From NCBI GenBank assembly GCA_963573315.1, contig OY752144.1, positions 2,288,501 to 2,352,500 of the forward strand: DNA of 64,000 nucleotides, given 5' to 3'. The DNA is from Entomortierella parvispora. Its lineage: Eukaryota > Mortierellomycota > Mortierellomycetes > Mortierellales > Mortierellaceae. The notes below the pieces were generated by a model. That model saw only the letters and a program-made list of their open reading frames with translations, made no database searches and was not told the DNA's origin. Each line of letters starts with the position of its first letter. Position 1 is the stretch's first letter. Positions 43,397-54,067 of this stretch are shown here, piece after piece. A program made the position numbers and the translations under genes.

Positions 43397-43446
43397 CACG
43401 TGACAAGAAATACCCTTAAGTTCCATGGCGAAGAATGTATCACGTG
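43397..43446 (-). promoter_or_regulatory. Paired CACGTGAC boxes upstream of tRNA-Arg
   Basis: ATCACGTGAC occurs twice, with CACGTG at 43397-43402 and 43441-43446, 70 and 114 bp upstream of the tRNA 5' end. The same motif is paired upstream of both tRNA-Gln genes. Confidence 0.5.
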
Positions 43447-44109
43447 ACCAATGTATACCCTTTAAAGTGTCATGTTTGAGCCTGTTACCTTTGTCCGGTG
43501 CAGTGTTGTACGTGCTGTGGATGCAAGTCCAAGATGATCTTTGACAGGGGAGAGAGCAGAAACGCCACGGAGCTGTTGGCTCATATCGGAGAGCTCAGAC
43601 GTTCGGGTTTTGCAATCGAAAGAGCAATGGTACACTAAAGGGGTATCCGTGCCATGAACGGGACTCCATGATTAGGCTAAACTACAGTTGGAAAAGCAAA
43701 AGAGGGTTCAGAGGGCGATGCATTAGGGGTGTCTTCAGCACTTGGACGCGACCGTGACACGGGGACAGAAACGCGTCTTGGATGTAAGACAAATGTGGGA
43801 TTTTTTTTTTTTTTGTGCCTTCTGTCCACAACGAGCGGAGAAAGTGGAGAGGAGAGAGAGGAAAGAGCTCTCGAAATGACTATAGTACAAGGAAAGAGAG
43901 AAAGAGAGGGAGCAAAGTCCAAGCTGCAGTGATGAGACGGGAGGTGGAGCGGATGCTCTCTTCTTTTGCCCATTGCATTTCATTCTTCACTGACTTCATC
44001 CCATTCCTCCCATTCCGTTGTATTTCTTGTACAGCGTCAGTGGTCCAAAAGTCGCACCGTCACTTCGTAGTACAATCCACAGGATACACCGTCGCTAAAA
44101 GACACATCC
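43447..44109. other. Intergenic upstream of the aspartic protease
   Basis: About 660 bp, with a T-run at 43801-43814 and A/G-rich sequence at 43840-43920. No TATA box or gene was recognised. Confidence 0.35.
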
Positions 44110-45759
44110 ATGGCGACGACATTCTCTTTACAACCCTCAATCAGCCCCTTCAACCTCGATCGTGGGCCGATACCACCGTCATCCTCTTTAGCAACTTCAC
44201 GTCCAACCTCACGCCCAACCTCACGCCCAACCTCACGCCCAGCACGGCACTCGGCGTCCTTGTCATTAATATCACCATCGTCATCACTATCCTCCTTCTC
44301 CTCTTCCTCTCAATCAACAGTAAGCTCGAACTTGCGACCACGGGTGACCACACGACCAATGTCGACGTCAATATCGTCACTGCGATCAAGCTCAAAATGC
44401 CCTTCTATAAGTCTCTTATTCCTCCTCATTGTTCTCAGCACCATGTCACCAACACCATCATGGACCATGGTGCACGCTGGCATGACTGGCACAGTTGAGG
44501 TCTTTGTCACCAAACCCGTTGCTGAATCGTTTGACACAAGCATGGGCAACCCTCTGGGCAGCAAGCTCTTTTCCTCAAAGTACCTTGGCAACTCGGTCGT
44601 CACCAATGCCAAGAATCTGGGCTACGCGGGCACGATTGAACTTGGGAATCCCCCACAATCATTTCAAGTTGTTTTTGATACGGGAAGCGATATGATTGTA
44701 ATAACCTCGAACCAGTGTCAGGGAACACATTGCAACGACATGACACATTACACCTGCACCTCGTGTACAAAGACACCGTATTCGTACAATATCTCTTATG
44801 GCGATGGCACTTGGGGCAGCGGACCGATCGTTGCAGATACCGTTGGGATCGGAGGTCTCGTCGTCGAGAATCAACAAATCTTGGATATTACTCGGAGCGG
44901 ACTTGATCTCTCCAGCTACGGTGCTGGCATCTCTGGTCTCGTTGGCTTGATGCCTACCTCACCAGTCTTGAACGCTGTTACACCGCTAGCGACCATCTAC
45001 AAGAACAAGCTATTGAACATGAACGTCTTCTCTGTTTATTTAGCAGCGACACTAAAGCAGAGTCAAGGAGGGTCATTCTTATTTGGAGGAATCGACGAAA
45101 CAAAGTATGTGGGATCATTGAACCAGATGCCCATCTCAACAGCCCCCGGGGTTCGTCCAGGGATGTGGTACGTGGACGCCGACAATGTCTTTGTTGGGGG
45201 TGTGCCAGTGAACGGGTATACTCAATCGCCTTGGCTTTTCGACACGGGTACCTCCTTTATTGCCGTTCCAACCACGTTCGCAGAGGCTTACCACGCCAAC
45301 ATCCCTGGTTCCTCGTTCTCCGCCACGGACCAGCTCTATACGTTGCCTTGCACAGGAAACTATTCTTTTGGTATCTCATTCAAGGGCGTCCAATATGAAG
45401 TTCCCTATCAGGATTATATTGCCGCCGCAGGAGCTGGATCCTCTTCGTGTGTCTCCTTGGTGATGCCTTTGGGTAATTATGAAATGTACATCCTCGGAGA
45501 TCCATTTCTGAGGCAGATTTACGCCGTGTACGATTTCACGCCAGGTGCCAGCCGGATTGGGATCGCCAAGGTCAATGTGACAAGTGCATCGCTCGGAAAC
45601 GAGGGACTCTCTGGTGAGCCATTACCTGGGGGATCTGTTATTTCTCCTCTCAAACCGTCGTCCATGGGCAGACGGCGTTTCGAAGGTTGTAATCAAGTCC
45701 TTCCCAATGCCTTGCTCAGTTTATTTCTTGTCGCTGCCCTCATGACCACTCTAGTGTAA
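44110..45759 (+). CDS. Pepsin-like (A1) aspartic protease, probably GPI-anchored
   Basis: A single-exon frame of 549 residues. Both catalytic motifs are intact: VVFDTGSD with D190 and WLFDTGTS with D378. The flap tyrosine is Y230 in ISYGDG. Cysteines form the usual small first-lobe loop (about C203-C219). Residues 97-115 are hydrophobic and look like a signal sequence that would be N-terminal if translation began at M84 (44359); the ATG at 44110 adds a Ser/Arg-rich extension with four TSRP repeats coded by a 12 bp tandem repeat. The extreme C-terminus (about 532-549) is hydrophobic after a polar, Gly/Ser-rich linker, as in yapsins and other wall-anchored fungal proteases. The likely site of action is the cell surface. 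Start choice is uncertain; the protease assignment is firm. Confidence 0.9.
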   Translation: MATTFSLQPSISPFNLDRGPIPPSSSLATSRPTSRPTSRPTSRPARHSASLSLISPSSSLSSFSSSSQSTVSSNLRPRVTTRPMSTSISSLRSSSKCPSISLLFLLIVLSTMSPTPSWTMVHAGMTGTVEVFVTKPVAESFDTSMGNPLGSKLFSSKYLGNSVVTNAKNLGYAGTIELGNPPQSFQVVFDTGSDMIVITSNQCQGTHCNDMTHYTCTSCTKTPYSYNISYGDGTWGSGPIVADTVGIGGLVVENQQILDITRSGLDLSSYGAGISGLVGLMPTSPVLNAVTPLATIYKNKLLNMNVFSVYLAATLKQSQGGSFLFGGIDETKYVGSLNQMPISTAPGVRPGMWYVDADNVFVGGVPVNGYTQSPWLFDTGTSFIAVPTTFAEAYHANIPGSSFSATDQLYTLPCTGNYSFGISFKGVQYEVPYQDYIAAAGAGSSSCVSLVMPLGNYEMYILGDPFLRQIYAVYDFTPGASRIGIAKVNVTSASLGNEGLSGEPLPGGSVISPLKPSSMGRRRFEGCNQVLPNALLSLFLVAALMTTLV

Positions 45760-48103
45760 AAGAAAGAGAGAGAGAGAGAGGAAGTGAATAAGAGAATAAA
45801 TTAGAACGGAGCCAGCACAAAAGGGGGCAGAAGCTGTGTTCCTCAGAGCGAGCAGCACACAGCTGTCAGACAACGTGTCCCAAGGCGGCAGGTACTGCAC
45901 GTCTGTTCTACCAATAAACGCAGCAAACGAGGAGACATGATCTGATGATTGCATGAACCAGTTTGTAGGGAAGTCGCCCGAGATAGCGCTCCTGTTCCCT
46001 TGCCCCTTGCTGCACTCCATAACTGACAAGGAGAGGAAGGAGGAATTGAACCATGCATAGGCACCAGTTGCCTCCTTGGTTGCCCAAGATAGGATCTTTG
46101 TTGCCATAACTTATCCCGTTGTACTTCAAGGGTAGAGTTTATGGTCCTGTTGAGATGGCGTCCTTTCGCACGAGAAATAACGACATGTTCTATCCTCAAT
46201 GATGCTGCGTTTCTCTTGTCCGCACGGTGAGGGTCTAGAGCACATCCCTGTTTGTTTTGCGTCTTCATCTTTATCGGTGCTAGTTGCTCCTTCCCCCAGC
46301 CCCTGGTGCCCTGCCACCTCACCGTGCTAAAAGGTTGGGTGGACACGGAACTTTTCCCTGTTGTTTTTGTTGTGTCACTCAGTCAAAACTCCAAAAAAAA
46401 AGGAAAAAATCGATCGTCAACGAGGTGGGGCGATGCCTTTGGTAATCCTTGTTCCTGCACGACCACGAGTGTGGCCCTGCCAACTGTTGCTATGTTGGTG
46501 TTGTTTGATCCTCGTTCGTTGTTCATCTTTGTGATCGGACGGAACATTTCTGCAGTGGCAACATTGGACAACCCTCACGCCTGGACACATCTTAGAATCA
46601 ACCGTGCCACTTTTCCATGTCTATTTTTGCACCCAGGATGGTTCTTCCGTTCATCTCGTCCCCCCACCACCGTCTTTCCCCCTTTTTTTCCCTGTCCCTG
46701 TCGTCTTTCTTATTGTCGTCTAGTTTTTTCAGTCACTTTCTCAACAACTATAAAAAGACCAGAGCATTCCTCCGATCAGGACAACTCTCGTCAGCTTGTC
46801 CCTAGCAGCAGTTCCACCATTACCACCACCACCACCGGTCCCTCGAATCTGAATCACACGCCCATCCACTATTACCCCAGTCTGAACGCGATATATTACA
46901 CACCCAGGTCGGCCCAGGATCTAGATTTAGCAGGTACAGTAGAGAGGATCATGGCAATTGAGCTTTTTTTTTTTTGGTCGTGTGAGGTTAATTCCTCCTG
47001 GCGCCAGAGATATTGGCTCGTTTTGGGCTAGGCCGGGGATCAGTCGCCGTCATTGCCGATCCCTTTGATCCATACGGTACCAATTGAAGAGGCCAAACCA
47101 GATCTCGTCCTGAAGAGCGTAGAGAAGTAAGAATGAGGGCCGTTCTGATAAAATGACTCTTAGCGCAGTGGTATTGGTCAATTGAAACGAGAGATCTAGG
47201 TGCACTAGCAAGGCAGGGCCTACAGAAAAGAGAGTGATCGCAATGACTGCAACATATGATGGTTGAGAAAGAAAGGGAACCATGATGACACCACCCGTTC
47301 TGGACCTGGTCTGAACCTGAAATGGTACTCGGTCCCACCCCCCTTTCCATCTCTGTTTTTTCCGATATGAAAATGGTGTACCTTAGGCGCGCTAGCTTGA
47401 ATCCATCTCAGTTTACCCATGAATTCCCTGTTCTCTCTTTCTTCTTGTGTGGCAAGCGATCGCTCGCACGCAATGCCATGCGTTGGCTGGCAAAGACAAA
47501 CCATTCGACGGTGTTCCCCTTGGTCTGTGTGTTTTTTCTTTCCCGCTCCGCGTCGTGGCCTCCCCTACTGCTTTCCTTCTTGACAGATAGATTGCTTCTG
47601 TTCCGCCTCGTGCTGCCATCACTCCTCCACTCTCGACATCGGTGCAGCACAAAAGAGACGACCAGACCCTTTTTGTTTACTCAGTCCTTGAAACTTGGTT
47701 TGTTCTTCCTTTGTATTTCTGTCCCCTCAATGCGCCAGCCCCACCCATAGGGCAAATGGATCCGACTGTTATCTTCACAACATCACGTCAGTCATCATTA
47801 TCATCATCATCATCATCCCATCCTCATCATTGACAAATGAACAGGGTCCTCCTCGCCTCCCATTTCTGGCAGAAACTATTCGTCGATCCGATTTCTTTTG
47901 GACTCGCACAAACACACACAAACACACACAAACACACACAAACACACAGCCTCGTGCTCAAAGTCTCAACGCTGACATCCTCACTTTCTCATCCTCTCTT
48001 TTCATCCACTCTCTGTCCACCTTAAACTTCACAACAGAACAGGACATCCGCCTCATTCATTCCTCATCCCTTGCGCCAAATACCAAAACTCTCTTCCTCG
48101 ATT
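45760..48103. other. Long intergenic region, no gene resolved
   Basis: About 2.3 kb between the protease and the RhoGAP-like gene. It contains a TATA-like CTATAAAAAG at 46747-46756 followed by a C/A-rich leader-like stretch to about 46935, but no ATG-initiated exon could be placed. Short simple repeats occur at 47793-47825 (ATC) and 47911-47949 (a 10 bp AACACACACA repeat). The last 300 bp are C/T-rich, promoter-like. Confidence 0.35.
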
Positions 48104-51100
48104 ATGCCCTCCTTCCTCCGACGCCTCTCTGCCCTCACAGGCAAGAGCTCACCTTCCTCTACAAAGTCGCCCGAGTCCGGAAAGGGCCGTCGCTCCATGC
48201 TTGTAGACAGAAATGGTGAGAAAAAAAAAGAAACAGCGACAGCAATGGCGGAGGAGTTGAATCGATATAGTACCTCAGGCCACTACAGCGACGTCTCGAC
48301 CTCCTCATCTTCATCTTCTCACTCATCTCGCTCTGCAGAGCCCACTCTTTCCTCGGCATCTTCACTATCTCTGCCCCCTTCTTTATTGGATTTCTCCCCT
48401 TTGAACCTCTCTTCCTTTGAACCCTCGCGGCGACAAGGCTCCGAAGCCTCAAGCGAGAATCAGCATTTCAGTAACCCTGCAGCTGCAATCGCATCTTCTG
48501 TTGCCGACCGCAGGAGTAAATCCTCTGGAGACCCAGGAAGCAATAGTCTGCTTAATCGACCTCCTGGATCTCTGCCCAACTCTCAGCATCGCCTAAATAC
48601 CGGCGGCGCCCATGTCAATGTCAGTCCCAATGCCAATGCCAATGCCGGTGACAGCAATAACACCCATAAGAGCAGCCCCTCTCTCCAGTCTTCTTCTCTC
48701 GAGCCCAACCAGAATTTCCAACCACAGTTACAACATCAGCATCAGCAGCGAAATCAAAAAGTTGACGAGACTGTTCGTTTACCCCTGTCGCCAACCCCCG
48801 CCGGCTCATCGTCGACTGCCTCGAACAGCAACATCAACATCAGCAAGAGCAGCAGACACGCCTCGCTACCTATTCCTTTTCCCACCATGTCCCCAGCTTT
48901 CTCCTCCTCAAATACTCAACCTCAGAAACAGCCACAACAAGGGCAGCTGGATCCTGGCACGGAGAAAAAGATGAAGCGAGGCTCTTTAAACTCGCTCACT
49001 GTTCTTTTCCACCAAAAGTCAAGGTCGATGCCCATGCTCCAAGATCTGCCAACATCGCAAACGCACTACTTCACCGGTGTCTTGCCCCAACAACAGCCGT
49101 TTCCCCCATCCTCCACCTCTCTCTCGCCTGTCTTAATCTCGGCCGCTCTGCCCAGAGGCAGCAGCAAAGGCAAGAATAGCAACCATCTTAAACGCACTAG
49201 TCTCGATAGCTCTCTTTTGATGAGCGCCTCACAGACCCCAGAGGACAAGAAATCTCGCCCCAAATCCTTGTCCAACATGTTGCTACAAAACGAGCAACAG
49301 TTTACGACTTTTCCCCTGTCCTCCATCCACTCTTCTTCTTCTTCTTCCTCCTCCTCACAGCAGCAATCCAAGTCTGGTCGATGGGCTGCAAGAGGAGGAA
49401 TTGGGGCCAAGAACGAGATGATGGTCGATCTGGAGACGTCTGGTGTGTTTGGTACGTATTTATTAGATTGCCACATGATGACGATATATGGGGCTCTAGT
49501 GCGACCATTAGAGAAGCTCTAGGGTGGGAGGGGTTTGATTGTAACTGATAAACAGAAGACGAACCGGTCTGATGTGTAGTATGCAAGGCACCGTAGAGGA
49601 TATCCAAGTGCCCCTCCATATGCTGTCAGAAGGATGCTGATCGAATTGTTTATTCTTCTCCTCGATTTTAGTTCCGTCGAATGGCAAGCGCCTTCGCGCC
49701 GAGTTTGTGTACAGGGCCGTCATCCAGTGTGCGGATGAGATCCGTCGTCGAGGTAATTAACACGTTGTTGCAAACCGGAATGCTTGGGACGCGCAACAAC
49801 GCGCGTCTCTTGCTTTTGTGCAACCACAAAGAGCTAGGGCAGCCGTTCGTTTCCTTTATTAACAGACAATCTGCTCTTTTATTTATCCCCTCCCAATCTT
49901 CCACAGGACTCGGTCATCCAAACATCTTTTTGAATCCTTCACCCAAAAAGGTCATTTCGGCCATGATCTCACTCATGACAGATCAGGAGCGCTCTGGTCT
50001 GTATACGACAGAATGTCTTCGCATCGACACTGTCGCCAGTCTGATGTTGAACCTGCTTTCCCAAATGTCCAATCCCGTTGTGCCGTACGCGATCATGGAA
50101 CATTACTTCCAGCAAGGCAATGTACAGCCCGCCACCAAGAGGGTGTCGATGGCACCCCCGCCGATGCCACCACTCTCGGGTAGATCCAATACGTCTAGTG
50201 GTGCTCGATCAACATCATCGCCTCCATTGTCATCTTATGATACCCTCGGAGTGTCCTTGCCCGTGATCCCGGCGCTGTCGGTCCTCAATGGCGGTCAGTC
50301 TTCCCCTCGAGCCCCTTCATCATCGATCCTGTCGTGGTCTCGAGAACACTTTGATTTGCAAATGTTCCTCGAAGCATTGCCGGCGATGAACAGAGTCATC
50401 TTGCTGGAAGTCCTGCACCTGTGTGCAGAAGTACTGCAGCACCAGATGTTCAACCGATTGACGCTGAATCGACTGGTCCAACAGGTCGCCCCTGCCTTGT
50501 TCTCGACAGTCTTTGATCAAAGGATCTTGGAACAGGTGGCAGGCGGTTCCAGGAGGTGCTCGATCCACAGCGATCGCATCAGTGCAGAAGAAGGAACCAG
50601 GGCCGAGAACCACTTGTTCACAGTGATCTTGGTCCGTTTCTTGCACATCACAGCGGCTAGTCAGAATCAGACCAGCGACATCGGTGGTAAGGTTCTGTCC
50701 GATTTGGAACAGTGCGCTTCTCCTATGTCTGAATGGACTCCGTCCGCATCGGCCGTGTCGGTGCTGCCGACCGCTGTCTATGGCACCAGCGGCTCTCAAT
50801 CTCAGTTCCGAAAGAGCCAAGAGTTGTTACAGCTGGAGCAACAGGAGCATTACCAAAAGATGGCCCAGTCCTTTCAAGAGATGGAAATCCAGCAAGATCC
50901 TCGCCTCCAACAGCACTTTGGACAATACAGTGCCAGTCAAAAGCAACAGCAACAACAACTCCAACAGCAACTTCAACAAAAGCAGCAATCTAAAAAACAA
51001 CACTCTTCCGTGCCTGGTTCCAGAGCAACAACACCCAGTGATTTTAATGTCAACAACCTCGTCATCAAGTCTTCATTTGCAGTCAGTGACAAAGCCGGAG

Positions 51101-51279
51101 GGAGGGGAAGGAGGGGTGAGAGTGAGAGTGGGGGTGGGAGTGGAAGTGGCAGCCGCAGCCCAGAACCGAATCCCTCCCAAATTCTCCTTCCTCAGCCTAT
51201 TCAAGATTCTGTCCAGGCGCATCGAGACCACTTCTGGCGGAGCACAGAAGTACGCGTGGGAGCAGGGGTTGCCCACTAG
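48104..51279 (+). CDS. RhoGAP-like domain protein lacking the arginine finger
   Basis: Three exons, 48104-49451, 49672-49752 and 49907-51279, encode 933 residues. The first 445 are disordered (Ser, Asn, Gln and Pro-rich). Residues about 448-676 follow the RhoGAP fold: VPSNGKRLRAEFVYRAVIQC, then DEIRRRGLGHPNIF, a helix with KKVISAMISLM, LMLNLLSQMSNPVVPY (the 'LK.LPEPL' region), an 85-residue Ser-rich insertion, and LPAMNRVILLEVLHLCAEV...NRLVQQVAPALF. The arginine expected after GIF/GIY is leucine (L485), so GTP-hydrolysis stimulation is doubtful and the domain may only bind a Rho-type GTPase. The C-terminus has a polyglutamine coiled coil and a Gly/Ser-rich stretch. The family call rests on pattern; the closest relatives would have to be found by profile search. 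Confidence 0.65.
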
Positions 51280-51499
51280 ATAGACGTGACGACAAGGGGA
51301 TAAAAAAAATAAAGAATGATCGGCGTCAGGATGGGAACAGTAAAAAAAAAAATTCCAAGGTTCCAAGAATGCGTCAGGATGGGAACAGTTACTCACACCA
51401 TTGTATAAACCTCTGCTTGCTTCTTGGCTCTTTCTTCAGCTTGGTCCCTCTTCCTTGAAAATCTCTTAATTTTTTTTTTGACTCCCTCAAGAACAAGAT
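51280..51499. other. Short intergenic region with a 19 bp direct repeat
   Basis: GCGTCAGGATGGGAACAGT occurs at 51323-51341 and again at 51371-51389. A T-run and a leader-like sequence precede the secreted-protein start at 51500. Confidence 0.6.
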
Positions 51500-52764
51500 A
51501 TGAAGCTTCAGTTGCCAAGATTCACGGGATTGGCGTTGGTGGCGGCAATTTGCCTTGGCGCCTTAAATTCAGAAGCCCGTACTCCTGAACGATACAGGGA
51601 GCAGCAGCAACAGAACGATCCGCAAGCCAATGCAGTGAAACAACACCATCACCATGAACTACAGGCAAAGAAATACGCCGAGGACGATAGCCAACATGTA
51701 CCTGCCAACAACGGGGACGAAGAGAACGCAGCTTGGAATCATAAGAAAAAGCCCAAGGAGTTGTGTAAGATGAACTTTTCGAGAAGGTGCCCCTTTTTCT
51801 CTAATGAAACCATGTCCCTAACTTCGAAAGTCAACAAACATGTAGGCTCGCCGGTGATTCTAGTGTGCGATGGTATCGTGTTGGAAAAGATTCTCTGCCC
51901 GGTTGATAGCCTCCCTCCAGTCATTATTAATGGCGCGATGGTGGAGGCCGAGTCCTCCCAAGAGTTTTCGGCCAACTGGAAGAAGCCCAAGTGTAAGGTT
52001 GTTGGCGAACCGCGATATGTAACTATGCCAGGAACTTGTTACAAGAAACCTCCCCCTTTTTGTCCTATCATCTTGGACGATGCTCCTCCTGCGGCGGCTA
52101 GCGAAGATGAGGACTATGATGACGAAGAAGATGAGGTAGACAACGATGATCTAGATGACGAAATGGATGCAGAGACTGCTTACACCGAGGATCGAGAGGA
52201 GAGGTCGGCCTTACTACATGAAAGACACAGCGCGCTCCGTCGTCGTCAAAACAACCAAGGATACCAGCTTCACCACCAAGAAAATCATCCACACTGCAAT
52301 AAGCCCCACGAGAAAGCCAAGATTCCTCAGTACGGGGGCAATAACGACACTTGGGCCGGACTTTGCGTCCAAACTGGGTTCTTTTGTGCGGATCGTCTCT
52401 TCGCCTGTGGTTTGGATCCCAAGGTCCTGTACAGCTGCGATCGATTCGGATACCCTCCCAATATCAATGCCACCTGCGACCACGCTTGCGTGCACGGGCA
52501 TATTGTTGGTCAAGACATGTGCGACGGGATTACCCCTCCTCCACAGCTTGCCACAAGCCAAGAACTGTTTGTTGTTAAAACGACGGAGCCTCTTCAGCCT
52601 AACAATCCTGTAAGTAAAAAAAGAAAAAAAAAAGCGTATTAACACTTGTAATGTCGGAAAACTTACCCTCTTTCTCCCCATAGAGCGAGAAGAAGGACGA
52701 GGTGCCCACGTCGCTCGGTCCAAGTGATGCGGAAAGCGAGGAGGATCCTCGTCCGGCTCACTGA
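51500..52764 (+). CDS. Cys-rich secreted protein with acidic linker
   Basis: Two exons, 51500-52609 and 52684-52764, give 396 residues. The intron is short (74 bp), and reading through it would stop soon after. Residues 1-27 form a signal peptide (FTGLALVAAICLGALNSEA). A Gln/His-rich stretch follows. Then come two cysteine-bearing modules: one at about 90-190 (CKMNFSRRCPFF, LVCDGIV, LCPVD, KCKVV, GTCYKK, PFCPI) and one at about 270-350 (LCVQTGFFCADRLFACGL, LYSCDRF, ATCDHACVHG, DMCDG). They are separated by a strongly acidic linker at about 197-235. The second module resembles short fungal extracellular repeats with an FC...C...LY.C...C...C spacing. The function is unknown; a wall-associated or effector-like role is plausible. 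Confidence 0.7.
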
Positions 52765-54067
52765 AATTTACATGGTGTACATCAGAAGTCCGCAGAAATT
52801 CCATGTAAAATTCTTTTTTTCTCTATATACGCATGATGTTGTAAGGAACCTGAGGGCCCAGATTCTGGCCCCTTGACAAAGTTTCAATATGGGGAGTGGT
52901 TACCAACCCGGTTGTTGAGATTAGGGATCTTTTGGTGGTTGTAAGGGGTTCTTTGGGGTTGAGCCCAAACCCATCACAATTTTTTCAGTCACTTCCCAAC
53001 TTTGATGGGCTGGATTAGGACACTTGGAGAGACGGTCAATGGGCTTCGTGAGTGCAAGGTGCCCGACTTGGAAGTGGGTTCCTGCCGATGCATGTCCCCT
53101 GATAGATTCTGTAGTGATGGTCAGAATCCAGTGTGCCCAAGATTCAGGAGGTATGCAAGCCAAAAAAAAAATATTCTCGATGCTTCTCGTTTGCCACATG
53201 CAAGGACAATGATGGAGGGCATGAGGGTGGGAATACCGGTCATGGTTGCAAACAGAACCGCAGCCCATCTATGGTCGAGATATCCCTCCGGGTTGTAGTC
53301 GGCAGTTCGGTGGCATCAAGTCGACAGCCCTGTACCACTGTCCCAATGGCAGCCCCGTTGTTCAGCTGATGGAGGACTGCGACAGTAAGGAGAGAATTCG
53401 CAAGATAGAAGAGAATGATCTGATAGTTGTGCAGCAAAAAAGCGATCAAGACCAATGTGAGTGCCCACGAGGAGGCCCCATCTTTTCCGGCACCTGGGCC
53501 CCACATCGCGGCCATTCAATATCAACCCGCACCCAGGATTAGGGTATCCGTTCTTTCGCGCCTTCTCCATTAACTTTTGCTTTGCCACAAATGTCTAGAT
53601 CTTCTTGTCTTTGGGCTGTTATGTCATTGTTTTTTGTTTTGATAATGGCACTTTTTTTTGGTTCCTCGGGAAGAGGCAGTGGCAGTGCTGTGTACCATAC
53701 CTAGTGCTTAATAAATCTTGAGCCCAACGAGGCCTCCATTTATCAGGGCTCGACCACAGCTCTGACAGCTCTCCGATGGTCCAATTGGTCATCCCCCCTC
53801 TCACCTTCTGTCATCTTTGGATATTATAGGAGTCGAAGGAATTTGAGCGCCGTCAATTTGCCGTTTTTGTCGCAGTAACGCCGTCGACTTTGGTCTCTCA
53901 AAAGTTTAAAAAGGGAGAGGAAGAAAGCGGATTACATCCTTTCGATCCAACAATCCCTTGTCTCCAACAGCTACTCTTGACCTCTCAATACCTCGGTTTG
54001 AAAGAGGAGAAAACAACAACAAAAAGCCAACCCAAGATCCCCCCTCCCCCTCCCACTCAAACACAGT
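52765..54067. other. Intergenic containing a decayed Cys-rich gene remnant
   Basis: About 1.3 kb. 53040-53400 holds coding-like fragments (separate entry). The remainder shows A/T-rich 3' sequence and, at 53890-54060, a leader rich in A and C before the arrestin start. No other gene is supported. Confidence 0.4.
53040..53395 (+). pseudogene. Probable remnant of a Cys-rich secreted protein gene
   Basis: Two fragments carry the FC...C...ALY.C spacing seen in the neighbouring secreted protein. The first, around 53050-53150, reads GSCRCMSPDRFC...NPVCPRF. The second, around 53258-53390, reads PPGCSRQFGG...ALYHCPNGS...LMEDCD. A GTATGC donor follows the first and a CAAACAG acceptor precedes the second, but joining them breaks frame (phase 2 to phase 2), and no other acceptor nearby restores it. 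No signal peptide exon was found upstream. An intact gene with an unusual intron remains possible. Confidence 0.4.

Noticed and set aside
46252-47031. 259-codon frame with Thr/Ser-rich sequence between the protease and the RhoGAP-like gene
   Set aside because: It lacks an ATG near its plausible coding-like end, its composition is that of C/T-rich leaders, and no downstream exon joins it.
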